A DNA stretch of 26,469 nt from Gnetum montanum (taxonomy: Eukaryota; Streptophyta; Gnetopsida; Gnetales; Gnetaceae): contig MNCI01003473.1 in assembly GCA_015680685.1 (NCBI GenBank), positions 50,824 through 77,292 of the forward strand. Reading direction: 5' to 3'. The position numbers and the translations under genes were made by a program. Shown here one piece after another: positions 1-9,454 of this stretch (its first letter is position 1; each line of letters begins with the position of its first letter). The notes under the pieces were generated by a model. The model worked only from the letters and a program-made list of their open reading frames with translations. It had not been told where the DNA came from and made no database searches.

Positions 1-480
1 GTTTGAGTTTGGATTTGGGATGAGTTCTACTCAGTCACATTAACCATAGAATACACAAGGGACTTTACACAATCTTGTTCTTGGGATTCCATTCCATTCT
101 CTCCTCTCCATCTTTCTCCCCATTTTTCCACCTCATTGCTAGTTTTATCATTAGTCCATTCTGGGTTGATGCATTATTTTCCTTTGGTGAATTCTTGTGG
201 GTAAGTTTTTAACTCTTGCTTCCAAATGACATTCCTAGAGCCTACGGACTCTTTGGTTTATGGGTTTGTCAGGGCATAAAGGGCGTGAGCCTACTTTGGG
301 GAGGACCCACTGACATTTCTTTTTGGTGCAATTGTTAACTTCTTTCCCTTAGTAGTCAAGTAGAAAAAATCTTGTAGTCTACTTGAAGGTTAGATTGTTT
401 TCCAAGTGCCCATAGTAGGAGGTCAAAGTGTGGACGGATCTTTATTCTAGCATTGTGTACCTGAGCATACCTTGTGTGTG
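1..480. other. Unaligned left edge, probably upstream part of an LTR
   Basis: No coding region is supported here. The stretch leads directly into a recognisable LTR segment starting near 481, so it is probably the diverged U3/R part of that LTR. I could not align it to the other LTRs in the window. A TGATG at 167 is a possible but weak left terminus. A pyrimidine-rich run lies at about 95-130. Confidence 0.35.
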
Positions 481-1048
481 GCAATAAAGATGAGCTCTTT
501 GATTCATCCTTGCAGCACTTGAGATTTTTTTTCTTACACATTTATTTTATTTTATTTTATGCACTTTACATTTTTGTTATTAGCATAGCAATTCATTTTG
601 ATCAATTTATCAAATCATTAAATTACACTCAGTACGATCACTTCGAGCATGCGTGTAACACTTGGTAACCCAGTAACGATTAGCGTTTGGTAATCCCAGT
701 AGTGTTGCACTAGTTCAGGATGTGTACGACAAGTGAGATCGGATACTGGTGTTAGGATTAGTTAAAGCCTAGTTAATCAGTAGTTAAGTTAAATTAGTCA
801 CTTAGTTATCTCTCTCCTCCCTTATTAATAGCAAGACATAAAAACATAAAGGCTATAAAAATCATATGCCTCAAGCTTACTTAACCATACAATAGTGACA
901 TACAAGTAAGTTTGGGAAGATAATGATCAACCAACCCATCCTTGTTCCACAAAGGCGCATAAGCACTTAGTCCTTGGAATTCGACTAGATAGTGCGTGAA
1001 ATGCTCGTATTCGTATGGCTGAGCGTAGGGGTACCTCGCAGCTCATCA
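481..1048 (+). repeat. Degraded LTR (LTR0), + orientation, 3' end at 1048
   Basis: The reverse complement of this segment aligns with the first ~570 bases of the LTR at 1975-2835. Shared landmarks are the AATAAA signal (483-488), a 'cttggtaaccca' block near 661, a 'ttggtaatccca' block near 687, and the terminal block around 1000-1048 with GTAGGGGTACCTCG and a final CTCATCA. Divergence is high. The LTR ends exactly where the reading frame of an integrase resumes (1050), so it inserted into that gene. No primer binding site follows the 3' end, so it is either a solo LTR or the 3' LTR of an element lying left of the window. Confidence 0.75.
483..488 (+). promoter_or_regulatory. Polyadenylation signal AATAAA of LTR0
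   Basis: AATAAA followed by GAT. The same AATAAAGAT string occupies the equivalent position in the other three LTRs of this superfamily (minus strand at 2543-2538, 6330-6325 and 24360-24355), which supports a functional R-region signal. Confidence 0.6.
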
Positions 1049-1049
1049 C

Positions 1050-1676
1050 CAAGAAATGCAAGTCTTCTATAAACAACTAAGCATCAAACATTCCTTTTCA
1101 TTATCATACTAACCCCAAGCTAATGGACAAGTTGAAGTAAGAAACAAGGTCATCATAAATGTGTTTTAGAAGATGTTAAACAATAGCAGATGCAAGTGGC
1201 ATGAGTGACTTGTCCATGCACTTTGGGCCTATAGGCGTACCTTTTAAACTGCAACTGGTGTCACCTCGTATAGCCTTTTTTATGGATCTAACTTTGTTTT
1301 GCAGCTTAAATTACAAGTTTCATTACTAAGAGGAGATTTATCTAACATTATCAATGTTAAGTAGAACAAGAAGCTACATACCATTGACCTTGATTTGATG
1401 GAAGATTAATGAATACAAATACTTTCTTACATCGAACAATACCAAAAGAGGCAAAAGAAACAACATCATCATGATCTAAAAAAGTGAAAGATCAAGGAAG
1501 GAGACCTAGTTCTCTAACTTATTTATGAACATGTAGACAAATTCCCAGCCAATTGGAAAGGGCCTTTTTTGGTTGCAAAAGCCTATGGTAATGAAGCATT
1601 CAGATTGGTAGACGTGGATGGGAATGAATTGGCTAATTTGGTCAACCATTCCTATCTTAAACCTTATTACATCTAA
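1050..1676 (+). pseudogene. Ty3/gypsy (Tat-like) integrase C-terminal half, decayed
   Basis: One uninterrupted frame of about 208 codons, closed by the natural TAA at 1674-1676, carries several internal stops but no frameshift. Visible landmarks are KHSFSLSY then PQANGQVEVRNK at about 1086-1148, LWAYRRTF at about 1221, TGVTSYSLFYGS at about 1254, KIKEGDLVL before 1517, and the C-terminal NWKGPFLVAKAYGNEAFRLV (from 1551) followed by DVDGNEL and LKPYYI. These are the end of the integrase core, the conserved LWAYRTT-TG-TPYSLVYG segment and the GPY/F module of plant Tat/Ogre/Retand-type gypsy elements. The N-terminal half is missing because LTR0 was inserted at 1048. The family call is firm; the exact lineage is less certain. 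Confidence 0.9.
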
Positions 1677-1974
1677 CATGATTTTATTTGCATGTATGAA
1701 TAAATGATTAACATCAATGACCTTTACAACCAATATAGGTAGGAAGCCTACATTACCTCTCTCTCTCTCTGTTTGGCAGGACAAATGAACTGCAAAATTT
1801 GTGATGTAAGACACAGATGTCTCAATGATGTACTAATAGTAGCATATGGAGGCCTGTTGTGTGCTAGCTGTCTTGCATAGCCCTATGTAATGTATTGTAA
1901 CAACATGTATTCTTTATCTTTTCTTCTTATTCTCTTATAGTTGTGATTGTAGGATGAAGCCTGGAAGTCATCAC
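1677..1974 (+). other. 3' non-coding tail of the Tat-like element
   Basis: This 300-base stretch follows the integrase stop and precedes the nested Gag-only element. I see no coding signal. It contains a (CT)7 run at 1757-1770. The sequence presumably continues at 6625, on the other side of the nested insertion. Confidence 0.45.
1970..1974. repeat. Left target site duplication ATCAC
   Basis: The five bases immediately left of the LTR at 1975 are ATCAC. The five bases right of the other LTR (6625-6629) are ATCAT. A 5-bp duplication is usual for Ty3/gypsy integrases; one C-to-T change separates the copies. Confidence 0.6.
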
Positions 1975-2537
1975 TAATGAGTGGTGAGGTACCCCTACAC
2001 TCAACCATATGAATACAAGCATGTACGCATGATCTGGCCGAACTCTACAAATGGACTAGTTGTGGTATCTAGATAGTTACATGTTGATTGTAGTCTGCTA
2101 TCTTCCCACCTAGACTAGTATTTGCTTGTCACATATGGTTTAGTCTAGAGTGAGTTGAATGATGGAATCCTAACTAATGCTACTCCTAGAAATGATGGAA
2201 AATAATCTTGACTTAAGCTAATAAGCAATAAAAAGCAAAATCTAAACTAGCCTAAGTGTAATGAGCATCCATCCTTAATCATTTGTGTGCATCTTGGACC
2301 TCGTGTACTACTTCTGGGATTACCAAGCACACATTACTTGAGCACTCTTAGATATGCTATTGGGTTACCAAGTAGTTACACTTAAATGTTTGTGATTAAG
2401 TCGTTCTCATTCCACGTTAATCAACAGGAAATGTAAATGACAATAAAGGAAATATGAACTAAAAAGACTAATAAATAATTAACAATTAAAGTAATTAAAA
2501 GCTAAGTAAATGCTGCAATGATGGAGTAATCTTAATC

Positions 2538-2543
2538 TTTATT
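2538..2543 (-). promoter_or_regulatory. LTR polyadenylation signal AATAAA
   Basis: Minus-strand AATAAAGAT about 175 bases downstream of the LTR TATA box, conserved in all four LTRs of the superfamily in this window. It should define the R region end of transcripts terminating in this 3' LTR. Confidence 0.6.
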
Positions 2544-2714
2544 GTTGATCATGTGCGTGTCCAAGTACATCACACTCGAACAAAGGTTCCATACAATTAC
2601 AATCATCACACTACAAGCATAAACTAGGGAAGGAACTGAAATTGACTGAAAAAACAAAAAGAATCCATCCTTAGACTTACCAACTCCCCTCTTTTTCCTA
2701 TGTGCTCGAATTTT

Positions 2715-2724
2715 GTATTTATAG
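2715..2724 (-). promoter_or_regulatory. LTR TATA box CTATAAATAC
   Basis: Minus-strand CTATAAATAC, preserved identically in the partner LTR (6513-6504) and in the diverged LTR near 24537-24528. The position, ~110 bases from the LTR 5' end and ~175 bases before the polyadenylation signal, is what an LTR core promoter requires. Confidence 0.75.
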
Positions 2725-2738
2725 GCCTACATAGGAAT

Positions 2739-2812
2739 CACGATATTGTGTATTCGATATTGTTATCCAAGCTACAATATTGTGTACTCAATATCGAGGA
2801 TCTGATATCGAG
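2739..2812 (-). promoter_or_regulatory. Clustered GATATC-type palindromes upstream of the TATA box
   Basis: Two related ~24-base blocks (2739-2762 and 2773-2796), each with a near-palindrome around CGATATTGTG or CAATATTGTG, followed by CTGATATCGAG. In the partner LTR one block is the perfect palindrome CACGATATCGTG (6528-6539). The cluster sits about 15-90 bases upstream of the TATA box, so an enhancer role is inferred. Confidence 0.5.
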
Positions 2813-2835
2813 CCCTAGCAAACCATGATTCATCA

Positions 2836-2846
2836 TACCCCCAAAA
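2836..2846 (-). promoter_or_regulatory. Polypurine tract next to the 3' LTR
   Basis: On the minus strand TTTTGGGGGTA runs directly into the LTR terminus TGATGA. A G-run abutting the 3' LTR is the expected plus-strand DNA priming site. The related element at 23777 has GTGGGGTTA in the same place. Confidence 0.7.
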
Positions 2847-3021
2847 CTAAATAACAACTCATCCTCGAGTCAAACAAAATGATAACGAGTTCAATTGATT
2901 ACATAGTGGATAGGTATGAGATTATTGACTAACTAGGAATTACTCATGCTATAGTGTGGGATTGAAAAAAACAAAATTGGGACACAGACACAAAATTACA
3001 AAATGCAAAATTTGTTGGAAC

Positions 3022-5635
3022 TCATGTGGATCCTAGTGATGGTGGCTCCTCCATGGGTCTCTTCCCCTTATCTTGTGCTCTAGGTTTTGGACATGGATGT
3101 CTTTGAAGATGTGCTTGGAGTTTTTCTTCTTTGGTTCGGGGATCCTGTGCCATCCATGCTGATGCTCCAATGTTTGATGGAGTTGGCACCTCCCATGGGC
3201 ATGAAAATTTTGGGAACATCTGATTGGCCTTGACATACCAAGCTGCAAACAACCATCATTCCTCTTCATAATATCTGGCTTTGTCCTTGCATTCTTGGTA
3301 GTCTATGAGTTGTCGAGCCAAATCCTTGGTAGCTGGTCTTGACCACCTCTAATTCATAATTTGCTACTTCTAATTTCTGCAATGTCTTCTTGTGTTCAAC
3401 AAATTCTTTTTCATATTTAGTGTAAGTGGTTACTACCTGCTTCTTCAATTCTATTCTCGAGTGTCCTGCTATCAACATGGCTAAGTTGGCATAATGGGGC
3501 AATTTATAAGATGTGGTCATGTGATAAGGAGTTGACCCACTATGGCACCCATGATCGAAAGATGGTGTGCAAGGATCACTATGTCTTCTTACGTGGTTAT
3601 ATTCATTGGGCTGCATGGTTTTTGGAGTGTTGATTGATGGCCCTAATAAGGTAACAGGAGGTGTTGAGTTCAAGGGAGAAGATGCATCACAATGCTAGAC
3701 TTGTGCTAAGTTGGTGGATGTAGTGGTTTCAAAGTCGTGCTATCTCTTTCTATGATCATGCCTAAAGAAAGGATTCTTTCAACATTGTGGAGGACCTCCA
3801 CTGCTATTGATAGTAGTAGCACAAGTAACGTTTGTGGGTTGGTGCTATGGTGCAAAGCCTTTTGGCACAACTAGTGGTGATATAGAAGGAGGTGAATGAT
3901 GAGAATATGAAGGGCGAGGAGAAGTGCAAGGAACATGAGGTGGTGATCTTGTTGGAGAGGACATGGATCGATAGTACCTAGGAGAATGATAACAATGTGG
4001 TGAAATAGGGGGTGTTGACATAGTTGGCGAAATAGGATGCTGAACATAATAAGTGCTTAGGTTTGGATGGTATGAAGGGTGTGACCAATTTGATGGTGGC
4101 CTCCCCCATGACTAGGGTTTTTGCCACTGTGGTTGAACCTAGTATTTCTTTATGAAATCTAGATGTAACATTCCTTCCCAACGCTCATGTAAATGTGACA
4201 AGATTGGGCATTGGCCTTTTGGGTGATCATACAGGCCAATGTCACATTGATATGGGTGATTTGCAGTTGAGCTCTTATCCCTATTTTCTTCAAACCTTCT
4301 TTCCAATTGTCCCGTGGTGTCCTGTCCTATTTTTCAATTTGGCATGGTTCCATCTCTAATAATGTTAGTATATTCTCTACATTTTTCATGTACCCATTCT
4401 GACATCTTATTGATCTTTTCCTTGATTTCATCTAGTGATTGTAGTATTGGCAAAGATGATTCCACCTCCTTGAGGTGAGTTGATTTCTCCTCTTCATGAT
4501 CATGGACCTTTGCTATTTTGAAATTTTGGTCCTATTGAGAGCTTTCAACATTCTCCCATTTAGCTATTTCTCCCTCTTTTGCTACCTGCTTGATAAGCTC
4601 TTGGAATTAGTGGGTTCATAGCTCATATAGTTGACTTGGGGCATACATCCCTAGGGTCTCCCTTGTTTCATTATGAAGCCCATCCATGATGTGATACATT
4701 AGCCTTTCCTTGGAGAACCCATGGCCTGGGCAATTGTTTAACAATGAATAGTATCTTTCTAAGGCCATGTCCAAGGGTTCATGTTGCCCTTGTTTCCACT
4801 CTTGTATTTTTCTCCTCAAGGCTGACACTCTTGCATAGGCTTGATATCTTTTAGTGAAGAGTTCTACCATTGTTGGCCAATTGTGAATTGATTTTGGCTT
4901 TAAGGACATGTACCATACTTTTGCTTGGCCAATGAGTGTCATAGAAAAGAAGTTAAGTTTTTTCCACCCATTATCAATATTTTTCCATACACAGGCATCA
5001 TGGAAGGCTTGTAAATGATGTTACAGATCTAAATCATAACCTTCTAGAAACTTGGGAAAGTTATTTAAATCAAGCCTAGGTAGACGGATTTCCTTGCAAT
5101 GCCTACCAGATATTCAAACAGCCTCTTGTATATGCATTAGGCTCTTAGTGGCCAGAAGGGGTTCATCATCACTAAGTAGGTTATGAATTTGTGAGTTGGG
5201 ACAATGTTGTCTTTGTTCATGTTGGTGTTTCTAACTTTGCCCGTGGGCTCGATTTTTATTTCTATGTCGATCCCTTGAGAGATGGTCATCCATGTCACGA
5301 CCTAACGTTGAAGGAGTAGAGGAAGAGAAAGTACTAGAAGACTCTTCATGACTTTTGTAAGTCTCCCAATCATCCCTAGATAAATTCCTGTTAACCATTG
5401 AGAAGGTCCTAGGCCTTACAGGCCCCCTTGTTCTATGGGATGTCCCATGCTCACTAGAGGTGTCAGAGTTGGATGACAAGAGTCCTTGAGTACTGTTGGG
5501 GTGTTCATGAACATAGGAGACCTCTACATAAGATTGAGTACTCCAAACTTTGTCTTCATCATTGTATATTTTGTTGGTTCTCCAATGAATTACCTCACTA
5601 GTTGTTGTGTCATCACAGTCTTGTAAGAGAGACAT
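3022..5635 (-). pseudogene. Long Gag-type protein: capsid, zinc knuckle, Pro-rich, coiled-coil module
   Basis: The frame starts at ATG 5635-5633 (ACAACAATGTC, just after an in-frame stop) and stays in one frame to 3266 with about 13 stop codons. The end of the protein (to 3022) is in a shifted frame. Total about 870 codons. In order: a Ser/Arg-rich N-terminus; the motif DEPLLATKSL near 5160; a retrotransposon Gag capsid domain (about 5070-4620) with LDLNNFPKFLEGYDLDL, HHLQAFHDACVWKNID, GQAKVWYMSL, LRRKIQEWKQGQHEPLDMAL and MDGLHNETRETLGMY; a Lys/Glu-rich linker; a zinc-knuckle-like QCDIGLYDHPKGQC near 4245; a Pro/Ser/His-rich region (4130-3700); and a helical C-terminal module (3520-3030) with YEKEFVEHKKTLQKLE and KGKRPMEEPP. 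Gag would form the particle and package RNA. The protein ends just before the 3' LTR and is followed by no pol. It is dead as written. Confidence 0.88.
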
Positions 5636-5749
5636 TGTTGTGAATTGTGTATGACTTATTTGCAATTACTTTCTTTCTAAAATATATATCGTCAAGGCTT
5701 CGTTACAGTGATCTTGGATGATGTAACTAATCTAAATAACTAGCAGTGT

Positions 5750-5766
5750 CCCCGGTAGTGGCGCTA
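5750..5766 (-). promoter_or_regulatory. Primer binding site, tRNA-Asp-like
   Basis: One base from the 5' LTR end, the minus strand reads TAGCGCCACTACCGGGG. It matches 13 of 17 positions of TGGCGCCGTTGCCGGGG, the complement of the 3' end of plant tRNA-Asp used by many Tat/Athila-type gypsy elements. Three of the four differences are G-to-A. This fixes the element's orientation. Confidence 0.75.
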
Positions 5767-5767
5767 A

Positions 5768-6624
5768 TGATGAGTGGTGAGGTACCCCTACACTCAACCA
5801 TACGAATATGAGCATGTACGGATGATTCAATTGAACTCTGAAAATGCACTAATTGTGGTATCTAGATAGTTACACGTTGATCAAAATTTGTTGTCTTCCC
5901 ACTTGGACTAGTATTTGCTTGTCATGTATGGTTTAGTCCAGATTGAGGTGAATGATGGGATCCTAACTAATGCTACTCCTAGAGATGATGGAAAATAATC
6001 TTGACTTAAGCTAATAGGCAATAAAAAGTGAAATCTAAACTAGCCTAAGTATGATGAGCATCCATCCTTAATCATTCGTGTGCATCTTGGACCTTGTGTA
6101 CTACTTCTAGGATTACTATTACTTGAGCACTCTTAGATACGCTACTGGATTACCAAGTAGTTACACTTAAATGTTCGTGATTAATTCGTACTCATTTCAT
6201 GTTAATCAATAGGAAATGTAAATGACAATAAAGGAAATATGAACTAAAAAGACAACAATAAATAATTAACAATTAAAGTAATTAAAAGCTAAGTGAATGC
6301 TACAATGATGAAGTAATCTCGATCTTTATTACCGATCATGTGCATGTCCAAGTACGTCACACTCGAACAAAGGTTCCGTACAATTACAATCATCACACTA
6401 CTAGTATACAGTGGGGAAGGAACTAAAATTGACTAAAAACTAACAAAAAGACTCTACCCTTAGACTTACCAACTCCCCTCTTTTTCCTGTGTGCTTGAAT
6501 GTTGTATTTATAGGCCTACACAAGAATCACGATATCGTGTATTCGATATCATTATCTAGGCTGTGATATTGTGTACTCAATATCAAGGATTTGATATTGG
6601 GGCCTGGCAAACCACAATTCATCA
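5768..6624 (-). repeat. 5' LTR of the Gag-only element
   Basis: 857 bases homologous over their whole length to 1975-2835, from TGATGAGTGGTGAGG to AATTCATCA. Read on the minus strand it opens TGATGAATTG and closes CACTCATCA, followed after one base by the primer binding site. TATA box at 6513-6504 and polyadenylation signal at 6330-6325 are both conserved, as is the GATATC cluster at about 6528-6600. Confidence 0.92.
6504..6513 (-). promoter_or_regulatory. 5' LTR TATA box CTATAAATAC
   Basis: Identical to the TATA box of the 3' LTR. As part of the 5' LTR it would drive the Gag transcript. The expected start lies about 30 bases further left. Confidence 0.75.
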
Positions 6625-6629
6625 ATCAT
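6625..6629. repeat. Right target site duplication ATCAT
   Basis: Partner of ATCAC at 1970-1974, differing by one C/T transition. Confidence 0.6.
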
Positions 6630-7773
6630 GAAGGTGCAACCCATTGCGGCAGTAAGAAACCATGTGACCTTGATGCACCAAATTTATTTAGCTTATTTTT
6701 CTGTACCAAGAGTGCTTGTCTCACACAACCTTCATTACCCCTTTTAAGCTACAATCCCATAGCCCAATTACAACCTTCCTTACCCTAAAACAATGATAAT
6801 CTATGTTTGACATTCATGCACAGTGGCCATGTGGCATCTTCTTTGTCATGCTCCACCATTAATTTCATTGGATGTAACACATCTCATGTAATGAGAAAAT
6901 CAAAATAATTTAGGCCTTGACGATGAAACCTAGTGAAATTTTTATGCCTTAAAAAAAGAAATAAAAAATGATAAAGTAAATTACCAATGAAGCTCAAAAG
7001 TTAGATCAATGGATTCAAATACATAAAGGGAGAAGCCTAAAGGCCAAAGAAGCCTTGGAATGCAGTGTTGGTTCCTCGAAAACATTATCAAGTGACCAAT
7101 ACTTTGAAGAACAAAGCGTGAAGATCACATTAATTAGTAAGCATGTCACTGTCATACCATAATCATGATGTTAACATTTGGAATTCTTTGTTAAACCATG
7201 TAACCATTCCCCAATAGCTAACATGACCCTTATCTCATCTCATTCCATCATAAGCTAATCTCATAATTAGAAGCACTCTTTAGCATGATTCGATAGGTAC
7301 ATAACCAAGCACAGAGAGGAAACATTAGTGATGGAGCTGTGGTGGTGTTTTGCATTCTTTTTTGATGTATCTTGGTTTAATCCTCAAAACATCAATAAAG
7401 AGGGGCCAATGAAACACCATAAAGAAAATCCATGTTGAAGACCATGAGCAAAATCACTTGTAATTTGGTAAAAATAATGATAGATATAATTGCCTTATTT
7501 TTTCCAAATCAGGCATTGCAACCTTCATCATTGGAATTTAAGGCATAATTTTTATTATAAAATGTAAAATTTGTAGTTTAAGAGTTGCAATCTCACACAT
7601 CTTAACTTATGGAAGCTAAAAAATGCTTCATGAGTTGTAACTACCTTATCTCCTAGGTGGGAAAATCTATATTTTGCATGTACCTAGGCTTGGGAAGGCT
7701 TAAAATGCCTTGCATATCACCAAATTTGGGATTTTCTTAGTTTTTATGCTAGCAATGATAGTTTTTATGCTAA
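6630..7773. other. Unassigned non-coding stretch
   Basis: Presumably continues the 3' region of the Tat-like element interrupted at 1974, but I could not find its LTR boundary. A purine-rich run at about 6951-6976 is a weak polypurine-tract candidate. No open frame here resembles a known protein. Confidence 0.4.
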
Positions 7774-8028
7774 AGCAACTTCAAAGCTAGAGTATAAATT
7801 TGGGCCTTCATTTTTATGCTAGACTCTCAATTTTTACGTTGGGTAATAATGAAGTTAATGTAAAAAGGCATATAATTTTTCAAATCTAATAAATATTTTG
7901 GAGCAACTACAAAGCCAACATATAAATTTTGGATGAAGATTTCTATGTTGTACTTTCAATTTATGTTGGGTAGTAATGAAGATAGCGTAAAAAGGCATAA
8001 AAGTTTTCAAATTTAATAAATACACTAG
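7774..8028. repeat. Two-copy tandem duplication, 128-bp unit
   Basis: The unit starting AGCAACTTCAAAGC at 7774 repeats from 7902 as AGCAACTACAAAGC. Both copies share the blocks 'ttgggtagtaatgaag' or its variant 'ttgggtaataatgaag', then 'gtaaaaaggcata' and a final 'tttcaaatctaataaata'. The copies differ by scattered substitutions, so the duplication is old. No function is evident. Confidence 0.8.
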
Positions 8029-9429
8029 GGTTGTATGACCTACAAATATAAAAGAATAATAGTAATCTATTGGCAATCATGGTAGAGATTTGCAACAACA
8101 GATCAACCACCAAATGACTTGTATAAATTGAAGTTGACCACATCAATAGGACTTTTGGAAATTTTCATTTAGGCTAAACAAAAAAACTTTTAGAGCTATG
8201 CATATTAACTAGAAGTCCACAACCATTCCACCACCCATAATGTATATCTAGTGCTAGAGAGAGCAAAAAGCTTTAGGAGCAAAACTTGGAACTTTTGAAG
8301 AGCAAAGTTAACTATAGAACATACCATATCGGCTACATCAAACTCCAAGCATCTTTCATTTAGCTCTTTTTGCATTCAAAGTACATAAATTTGTACTAAT
8401 ATGAACTTCTTTTCTATAACCATTTTATTATTTTAATAAAAGTTGTAGTTTCATTTCTTTAGTGCCAATTTGTTTTATTTTCTCTACTTCTAGATTTGCA
8501 TTTTTCTATTTTTTTACCTGCATCATTTACAAATGTTAAGTCTTTGGGTAATAGATAAGATCATCCAAGGTGCTTCAAATCCCTTTCTCAAGGTCCATGG
8601 AATCTGAAGTTAAACTTTTTTGCTCTAAAATCTTTGGCCTTCTAGCACCAAAATTTTCAAGAGTTACAAGCAATCCTTTCATCAAGGAATTTGTTGATCT
8701 AAGTTTCATGTTACATCACAAGCTAATGACATGTGGGAACTCTAGGAAGAAATGAGAATCCAAAAGTAGAAGATCTAGTTCAACTAGCATGAACTCTTGT
8801 CTGTCCTATAGAGGGTGAGCTCTACCTTGATGGCATTACATAAGAGAGTGGTAAACATCAAGCAGAATGTGCATCCACAGATCCATGATGATGATGATGG
8901 AGCTTAGCCATCTTATTTTAAGGAGGATATGAAAGTTTACTAAGGATATGAGGTTTGATCCTTTGAATTATTTTGGTTGTGTTAGGGCATGTTAGGTTAT
9001 TTTGTTATTTAAAAATAGGTTAAGTTTTGTACATGTTATGATTTTCATTGTTATGATATATGTATAATCTTGTGGTGTGGTGGACTTGGATGGTAGACAT
9101 TTAATTTTTATGATTAAAGCATTAAGTTTTTCTTTATACTATGACCACTATTTGGATGAGGAGTAATAGAATTAAATGTTTTGTTTTAGTTTGGACACTA
9201 CTTTTGACAATAGAAGTGAATTATAAACTTGTAATTTCTTTAGTAACATTTTTTTTATATTTATGTCTTGTAGTGATGAGAGTATTTCGAGTAGTGTATT
9301 GACCAAGATATTGAGTTACACTTTTGTGATTTGCTTACTTGATATTGGAGTTAATCGATGTAGCATATTTATTTATATATTTCATACATATGATTGACTT
9401 AGTTATATCTTTCACCTTTTTCAACTAGG
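8029..9429. other. Unassigned stretch, possible decayed element
   Basis: No protein family recognised. A 61-codon frame at 8570-8755 and a short stretch encoding HDDDDGA near 8890 have no recognisable homologue to my knowledge. The remainder is AT-rich without repeats that I can define. Confidence 0.35.
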
Positions 9430-9448
9430 TACTAGCCAAAGGCTAGTA
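9430..9448. repeat. Perfect short hairpin, 8-bp stem and 3-base loop
   Basis: TACTAGCC, AAA, GGCTAGTA. It lies seven bases before TGTGATAAACCCC at 9455, a candidate LTR start. The stem could be part of a target sequence or a transcript end; its role is unknown. Confidence 0.5.
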
Positions 9449-9454
9449 GGAGGT

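Larger units (their letters stand above)
1975..2835 (-). repeat. 3' LTR of the Gag-only element
   Basis: 861 bases aligned end to end with 5768-6624. Read on the + strand it starts TAATGAGTGG (TGATGAGTGG in the partner) and ends ATTCATCA, giving short inverted termini TGATGA/TCATCA. It contains a minus-strand TATA box at 2724-2715 and a polyadenylation signal at 2543-2538. Confidence 0.92.
1975..6624 (-). mobile_element. Gag-only LTR retrotransposon (TR-GAG-like), complete
   Basis: A 4.65-kb element with two direct LTRs (1975-2835 and 5768-6624), a primer binding site next to the right LTR, a polypurine tract next to the left LTR, and near-identical 5-bp flanks. These place transcription on the - strand, right to left. 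The 2.9-kb interior holds a single Gag-type frame. I found no protease, reverse transcriptase, RNase H or integrase motif, so the element is non-autonomous. This matches the published concept of terminal-repeat retrotransposons with a GAG domain (TR-GAG). The two LTRs differ at roughly 35-40 of the first ~295 aligned bases by hand count, mostly transitions, so the insertion is old. It is nested in the 3' region of the Tat-like element. Confidence 0.9.

Noticed and set aside
1757-1770. (CT)7 tract as a polypurine tract for a minus-strand element
   Set aside because: It is not adjacent to an LTR end; the minus-strand element has a better tract at 2836-2846. It is simply a microsatellite.
3978-4181. 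67-codon minus-strand frame and + strand short frames within the elements
   Set aside because: It is out of frame with the Gag, which has recognisable domains; a shadow frame.
6591-6788. 65-codon + strand frame spanning the right LTR end
   Set aside because: It straddles the LTR boundary, has no homology and is short enough to be chance.
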